Assembly (NCBI RefSeq): GCF_028554725.1
Contig: NC_071668.1
Location: 73,773,719-73,837,718 of the forward strand
Origin: Zeugodacus cucurbitae
Lineage: Eukaryota > Arthropoda > Insecta > Diptera > Tephritidae
DNA: 64,000 bases
Reading direction: 5' to 3'
Shown here: positions 60,617 to 64,000 of the stretch, in pieces
How the letters are laid out: each line of letters begins with the position of its first letter
How positions within the stretch are numbered: the first letter of the stretch is position 1
The notes under the pieces: model-generated
Database searches by the model: none
Seen by the model: the letters and a program-made list of their open reading frames with translations, nothing else
Told to the model about the DNA's origin: nothing
Position numbers and translations under genes: made by a program

Positions 60617-61549
60617 ACGGGTGATTTTTTTGAGGTTAGGATTTTCATGCATTAGTATTTGACAGATCACGTGGGATTTCAGACATGGTGTCAAAGAGAA
60701 AGATGCTCAGTATGCTTTGACATTTCATCATGAATAGACTTACTAACGAGCAACGCTTGCAAATCATTGAATTTTATTACCAAAATCAGTGTTCGGTTCG
60801 AAATGTTTTTATCGACAAATTTTGTTCAGCGATGAGGCTCATTTCTGGTTGAATGGCTACGTAAATAAGCAAAATTGCCGCATTTGGGGTGAAGAGCAAC
60901 CAGAAGCCGTTCAAGAACTGCCCATGCATCCCGAAAAATGCACTGTTTGGTGTGGTTTGTACGCTGGTGGAATCATTGGACCGTATTTTTTCAAAGATGC
61001 TGTTGGACGCAACGTTACGGTGAATGGCGATCGCTATCGTTCGATGCTAACAAACTTTTTGTTGCCAAAAATGGAAGAACTGAACTTGGTTGACATGTGG
61101 TTTCAACAAGATGGCGCTACATGCCACACAGCTCGCGATTCTATGGCCATTTTGAGGGAAAACTTCGGAGAACAATTCATCTCAAGAAATGGACCCGTAA
61201 GTTGGCCACCAAGATCATGCGATTTAACGCCTTTAGACTATTTTTTGTGGGGCTACGTCAAGTCTAAAGTCTACAGAAATAAGCCAGCAACTATTCCAGC
61301 TTTGGAAGACAACATTTCCGAAGAAATTCGGGCTATTCCGGCCGAAATGCTCGAAAAAGTTGCCCAAAATTGGACTTTCCGAATGGACCACCTAAGACGC
61401 AGCCGCGGTCAACATTTAAATGAAATTATCTTCAAAAAGTAAATGTCATGAACCAATCTAACGTTTCAAATAAAGAACCGATGAGATTTTGCAAATTTTA
61501 TGCGTTTTTTTTTTTTAAAAAGTTATCAAGCTCTTAAAAAATCACCCTT
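60617..61549 (+). mobile_element. Tc1/mariner-superfamily deletion derivative, copy 2
   Basis: A 933-bp element with ends ACGGGTGATTTTTTTGAGG and the inverse of AAGGGTGATTTTTTAAGAG, flanked by TA at 60615-60616 and 61550-61551. It is nearly identical to 27087-28035 but in the opposite orientation. The transposase start ATG lies at 60731 (MNRLTNEQRLQIIEFYYQNQ). After about 25 codons an internal deletion joins it, out of frame, to the catalytic domain. Confidence 0.93.
60789..61442 (+). pseudogene. Tc1/mariner-like transposase, DDE domain only (copy 2)
   Basis: Encodes the same catalytic half as the 27199-27819 frame. From FSDEAHFW onward it differs by a single residue (EIIFKK in place of EIILKK). 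The three Asp motifs SDEAHFW, QQDGATCHTA and CDLTPLDYF are all present. The reading frame is open a little further upstream (FYRQILFSDE, typical of the intact protein), but its first codon is GTG. The true ATG at 60731 reads into a different frame at the deletion. The DNA-binding domain is absent. High identity between the copies implies recent activity, presumably supplied in trans. Confidence 0.9.
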
Positions 61550-61555
61550 TATAAT

Positions 61556-62745
61556 ATAAGCTAATATATCCGCAGCTGTTAGCAGCGCATAGGTCAAGTT
61601 GGCACGCCACACATATCTACAAATGTTGTATGTGTGCTATGTGTAAGCACTATTCAATCGCAACAAATATTTACCGGTTCCAAACATGTGCATGTCCGGA
61701 TTTTCGCATTTTGTTTGCTTTGTGTAAACAATGTTTGACTTTGTTTTCAGCGTCGAAAAATCACATATGTTAAGCATGCATAATTTATACATTATTTTAT
61801 TGAATTTTTATTTCAATAAAAATTTAAAACATGTGGCTAACTTATTATGACGTTGATATGGAAAATTTAGTGAATTGTAAATTTATAGCCTGAAAAGTTT
61901 TGTATTTTGAATTGTGTTTTCAACAACGCCAATTGTTTTGCCATTGGCTAGCTTGTTTTTAACCGTTATTGATAAAATATGTACAATACAATGTTGTTTA
62001 ATTAATTGCAACAAATTAAAAGAAAAAATAATTTATTCATCATAATAATATTAATACTTCAAAAGAGCTTTCAAGAAAATAGATTTATTGTGAAAACAAC
62101 TCACAGGTCAGACATTTTGTTTTTAATATTTAATAATAATATATATTTTATAATTGTTGTTTTTAACATTTAATAATTTATTTATCTTTCTTTGATAAAA
62201 GAAAATGGTTTGTGATAAATTCAAACTTTCATAGATTTTGTGAGAAATGCTTGCCAAAATTATAGCTTACGAATTTCTAAGTTTTCTGAGATTCATTAAA
62301 AAGATGTTAATGATTTTAACGAACAAAATCTTATTTCTTAAGACAAAATAATTCCACTGGATTTGAATTATGAAATTTTTTGTCATGCTTTTTATATGAT
62401 GCTGTTCAAGCCTATACTATAAATAGCCAAAATCATATATCAACACCAACTATAAAACCTAGCTAGAATATTTTTGATTTCATCCACTTTTTGTTTGCTT
62501 TCAATAGATAGCCCAAGCAATAAAGAATATATCGAAACAAGATTTGGTTCAATAAATTACTTAATGGAAACTACATCCTAATATAAAGATTGTGTAGATT
62601 CAAGTTCTTTTAAATTCATAAGAGATATCTTAAAAAACATTGATATTAAACTCAAGTTGATATTCTTAAAAAGTGAGTATCAATACAAAAAGGACCGATA
62701 AAAGATATATATTGGTCTACAACTTTTGTATAAAAACGTTTACAA
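61556..62745. other. non-coding AT-rich DNA, no gene recognised
   Basis: Very AT-rich with no open frame of note and no recognisable repeat ends. Confidence 0.5.
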
Positions 62746-62795
62746 ATGTCGATGAGCATCAGCCGCATTTTTCTTGGAAAAAGAAAAACAAAATT

Positions 62796-63150
62796 TCCCG
62801 CAAATGTCAAGAATTCGGCTCAAAAAGTGACATTTTCAGTTGAGAATAAGTTTGGGATGCAAAAAGATCTCTACAAATATTTTGTTGGGTTAATGTTGAC
62901 ACAAATGTCCAAGTTCGATATAAAACGATTTAATCGACCAGTGCTTGACCCTAGAGACATTCCCGCAAATGTCGAGAATTCTGCTCAAAAACTGACATTT
63001 TCAGTTGAGAATAAGTTTGGGATGCAAACAGATCTCTATAGATATTTTGTGGGGTTAATGTTGACACAAATGTCCGAGATCGTTATATAACATTTTAATC
63101 GATTTAACCGACCAGTGCTTGACCCTAGAGACATCTATTGGAAAATGGCG
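62796..63150 (+). repeat. 165-bp tandem duplication (two units plus a partial third)
   Basis: CAAATGTC...GAATTC starts at 62801 and again at 62966, exactly 165 bp later. The trailing word AGTGCTTGACCCTAGAGACA recurs at about 62940 and 63114. Because 165 is divisible by three, an open frame (62746-63090, 114 codons) runs through both units with a repeated 55-residue segment (PANV.NSAQK, FSVENKFGMQ, YFVGLMLTQMS). There are about four amino-acid-changing and three silent differences, so selection on coding is not evident. I do not recognise the protein. Confidence 0.85.
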
Positions 63151-63471
63151 GAAGCAAAATTGTAGAGCACTATATAAAAAAGTATAATAAAATTTTAAAT
63201 ATTTAATTTATACCAATGAACAAATCGAAAACTGGACCAAACTCTTAAAACATCAGAAATATAATAAGCTAAAGATACATAAAATTATTCGAATCGATAT
63301 GCAAATGACATTAATGAATCTTAAACATTTCTTTCTCAGATGGTCCTAAGTGAACTAGGTCAGCTAGTGGCTTCCATAAAATAGTCGAATTGTCGAAAAA
63401 ACAACGTATAATTAAGGAATCGGCAATAAATTAAAGCTATTTATTTGCTAGCCTGTTGAACATTCATATAA

Positions 63472-63631
63472 TACAGTTGTATTTCTCTAACTCGAATCAC
63501 CACAATCAAGAAAAAACTTGGAATTAGAAAAACTTCGAGTTATGCAAGGTAATGTGTATGAAATTTGACTTCTATTGCCAATTCAAGAGTTCGAGTTATG
63601 GAGAACTACGAGTTATAGAAGTTAGATTGTA
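63472..63631. mobile_element. short pogo-like MITE, second copy
   Basis: The left end TACAGTTGTATTTCTCTAAC and the inverse of the right end (TACAATCTAACTTCTATAAC) form imperfect terminal repeats with AACTCGAA-type words. The interior shares GTATGAAATTTGACTTCTAT and CAAGAGTTCGA.TTATGG with 52111-52230. No coding capacity. Confidence 0.65.
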
Positions 63632-64000
63632 TGTCATAAATGATTTGTATAATTTTTTACCGCTCCAAAAGCTATTAGTTTCAATTTTTTAACATTTTTG
63701 TATTATTTATAATTTTTAAATTTATATTAAAATAATTCAATTTTATTATTTCTCAATTAAGATTTATTTGAAGAAGTCAAGAGAACTATAGTAACACATC
63801 AAAACACCCAATTAAACTTCACTTTTAATATAAAAAATGCAATTAAATATTTTAATTTTATTTAAAAAATTTTACACTCCAGATTTAACTATTAATTAAT
63901 TTTTTCTATATTTACCTAAACGGGACTCTTCAAAACACACACATAATGGATCTGATGCCCTTGGTAAGTATTTGAATGACAACTCTCGGCAATTATTTTA
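63632..64000. other. non-coding AT-rich DNA
   Basis: Dominated by A/T runs. No feature recognised up to the end of the window. Confidence 0.5.

Overview
The window looks like non-coding euchromatin (intergenic or a very long intron) from a higher dipteran, probably a tephritid fruit fly. The base composition is AT-rich, with CA/TG and CAA/TTG simple repeats throughout. The mobile elements are eukaryotic: piggyBac, mariner, a Tc1-mariner relative, Helitron-like 'mini-me' repeats and a non-LTR retrotransposon fossil. The (TA)n - core - (GTCY)n repeat architecture is one described from Diptera. The species assignment is inference. I found no convincing host protein-coding exon, tRNA, rRNA or CRISPR. 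Most open frames are short low-complexity readings or lie inside repeats.

Layout. 1-12.9 kb: a compound hexanucleotide array (1.34-2.51 kb) abutting a dispersed repeat, one Helitron-like element (5.16-6.33 kb), an AT-rich direct-repeat block (8.8-9.5 kb) and a 185-bp polypyrimidine tandem array (9.98-11.38 kb). 13-14.4 kb: a mariner relic split by a second Helitron-like copy. 14.7-24.5 kb: scattered copies of a recurring 16-bp box among AT-rich tandem repeats. 25.2-31.5 kb: a ~155-bp satellite-like array, a Tc1-mariner-type deletion derivative (27.1-28.0 kb), a CAA-rich block, a piggyBac deletion derivative with TTAA duplications (29.57-30.58 kb) and the second copy of the dispersed repeat. 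34.4-35.0 kb: an RNase H / non-LTR fossil. 37.0-37.7 kb: a terminal-inverted-repeat element in an AATTAAG-rich region. 39.2-40.3 kb: a fourth Helitron-like element carrying five ~154-bp tandem units. 41.5-47 kb: the densest part of the 16-bp box arrays. 48.2-48.5 kb: a 110-bp triplication. 52-54 kb: a small pogo-like MITE and a mariner 5' end followed by eight tandem copies of the 3' end. 55.7-57.0 kb: a third Helitron-like copy of the first family, inverted. 60.6-61.5 kb: the second Tc1-mariner-type copy. 62.8-63.6 kb: a 165-bp tandem duplication and another pogo-like MITE.

The most interesting signal is a box with consensus GCATACTTTTAGGCGC (often preceded by GTA). I count about 48 copies on both strands between 14.7 and 60.6 kb. 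Same-strand neighbours in several clusters are about 165 bp apart or multiples of it, while most of the DNA between boxes is not recognisably similar. This resembles a highly diverged, nucleosome-length repeat array in which one protein-binding-sized box has been preserved. I do not recognise the box from any described system. Counts and positions were made by eye.
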